From an uncultured Lentisphaerota bacterium (GTDB taxonomy: Bacteria > Verrucomicrobiota > Kiritimatiellia > RFP12 > UBA1067): a stretch of DNA of 41,324 nt. Below are positions 40,697 to 41,324 of this stretch, piece by piece. The stretch lies in assembly GCA_946413265.1 (NCBI GenBank), contig CAMKJU010000028.1:1-41324 (forward strand), written 5' to 3'. The notes beneath the pieces are model-generated. The model worked only from the letters and a program-made list of their open reading frames with translations, was not told the DNA's origin and did no database searches. Each line of letters opens with the position of its first letter. Position 1 is the first letter of the stretch. The translations under genes were made by a program, and so were the position numbers.

Positions 40697-41324
40697 ATGA
40701 ACCGCATCATTCTGAATGAAACGTCCTACCACGGCGCGGGCGCCGTGAAGGAAATCGTCAACGAACTCGCGCACCGCGGGCTCAAGAAGCCGATCGTCTT
40801 CTCCGATCCCGACCTGATCAAGTTCGGCGTCACGAAGAAGGTGACGGACCTTCTGGACAAGGCGAAGGTGAAGTATGCGGTCTACTCCGAGATCAAGCCG
40901 AACCCCACTATCGCGAACGTGAAGAACGGCGTGAAGGCGTTCAAGGCCGCGAAGGCCGACTGCATCGTCGCGATTGGCGGCGGCTCGTCGATAGACACGG
41001 CGAAGGCCGTGGGCATCATCATCGCGAACCCGAAGTTCGCGGACGTCCGCTCGCTCGAGGGCGTCGCGCCCACGAAGAACCCGTCGAAGCCGATCCTCGC
41101 CGTTCCGACAACGGCCGGTACCGCCGCCGAGGTCACGATCAACTACGTGATCACCGACATCGAGAAGAAGCGCAAGTTCGTGTGCGTCGATCCGCATGAC
41201 ATCCCCGTGGTCGCGTTCGTCGATCCCGAGATGATGGCGACCATGCCCAAGGGCCTCACGGCGTTCACGGGCATGGACGCGCTCACGCACGCGATCGAGG
41301 GCTACATCACGAAGGCCGCGTGCC
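40697..41324 (+). CDS. fucO: Lactaldehyde reductase-like iron alcohol dehydrogenase (partial, C-terminus beyond window)
   Basis: 209 codons are seen, from the ATG at 40697 to the edge. MNRIILNETSYHGAGAVKEIV is typical of FucO, as is the NAD-binding AIGGGSSIDTAKAVGIIIANP. AVPTTAGTAAEVTINYVITD and FTGMDALTHAIEGY (metal-binding His) follow. FucO reduces L-lactaldehyde, from L-fucose or L-rhamnose breakdown, to 1,2-propanediol. This suits a genome carrying a rhamnosidase. The GGAGACAACCGAAAA leader gives a plausible ribosome-binding site. Generic 1,2-propanediol or other alcohol dehydrogenase activity cannot be excluded from a partial sequence. Confidence 0.9.
   Translation, partial: MNRIILNETSYHGAGAVKEIVNELAHRGLKKPIVFSDPDLIKFGVTKKVTDLLDKAKVKYAVYSEIKPNPTIANVKNGVKAFKAAKADCIVAIGGGSSIDTAKAVGIIIANPKFADVRSLEGVAPTKNPSKPILAVPTTAGTAAEVTINYVITDIEKKRKFVCVDPHDIPVVAFVDPEMMATMPKGLTAFTGMDALTHAIEGYITKAAC

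Overview
The window is GC-rich bacterial DNA, tightly packed and almost all on the minus strand. The gene content points to an uncultured, carbohydrate-degrading anaerobe of the PVC group, most likely Kiritimatiellota or Lentisphaerota in Verrucomicrobiota. It includes a GH106-type rhamnosidase, a diheme HzsA-like protein with a formylglycine-enzyme-like domain, a pectate-lyase-like beta-helix protein, a MoxR/Bat operon, a lysine-rich histone-H1-like protein and a peptidoglycan cluster. The taxon is inferred from gene content and style only.

Layout. (1) 1-1414: a REP-associated tyrosine transposase (RAYT), cut by the window edge, sits in one open frame with an upstream hypothetical protein and REP-like palindromes; a YraN-family gene precedes it. 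(2) 1542-6842: a hypothetical gene with a helically phased operator-like array upstream, mutS, and a membrane-anchored GTPase with a small partner. (3) 7090-14384: an H1-like protein, the HzsA/SUMF1-like protein and the GH106 enzyme. (4) 14499-27387: a long minus-strand operon, moxR - cassette - DUF58 - DUF4381/BatD-like - batA - batB/C. The cassette (20580-26354) holds lineage-type secreted or membrane proteins, including a metzincin-like protease, an internally duplicated protein and two paralogues of a two-TM family, and it looks less GC-rich than the Bat genes. (5) 27557-31061: a beta-helix protein and an AAA/PD-(D/E)XK protein. (6) 31198-34595: a plus-strand redox set (Tat DUF362 protein, NapH-like ferredoxin, small PQ-loop-like protein) plus a coiled-coil protein. 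(7) 34612-40602: serC, ftsW, a LysM lipoprotein, murD and murF. (8) 40697 to the edge: fucO-like iron alcohol dehydrogenase.

The most unusual signal is a set of at least seven short repeat families that lie in frame inside protein-coding genes. They include canonical REP-like hairpins with a GTAG or GGAG foot. One family brackets the RAYT and recurs in the rhamnosidase gene. A second family has a 29-bp copy that is identical in the rhamnosidase gene and in murF. Two of the families have no stop codon in any of the six frames. One 68-bp palindrome encodes what looks like the signal-peptide core of its host protein. REP elements are normally extragenic, so a genome in which RAYT-type repeats are tolerated and translated inside housekeeping genes deserves follow-up. 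No tRNA, rRNA or CRISPR array was seen, and no gene-free stretch exceeds 300 bases.
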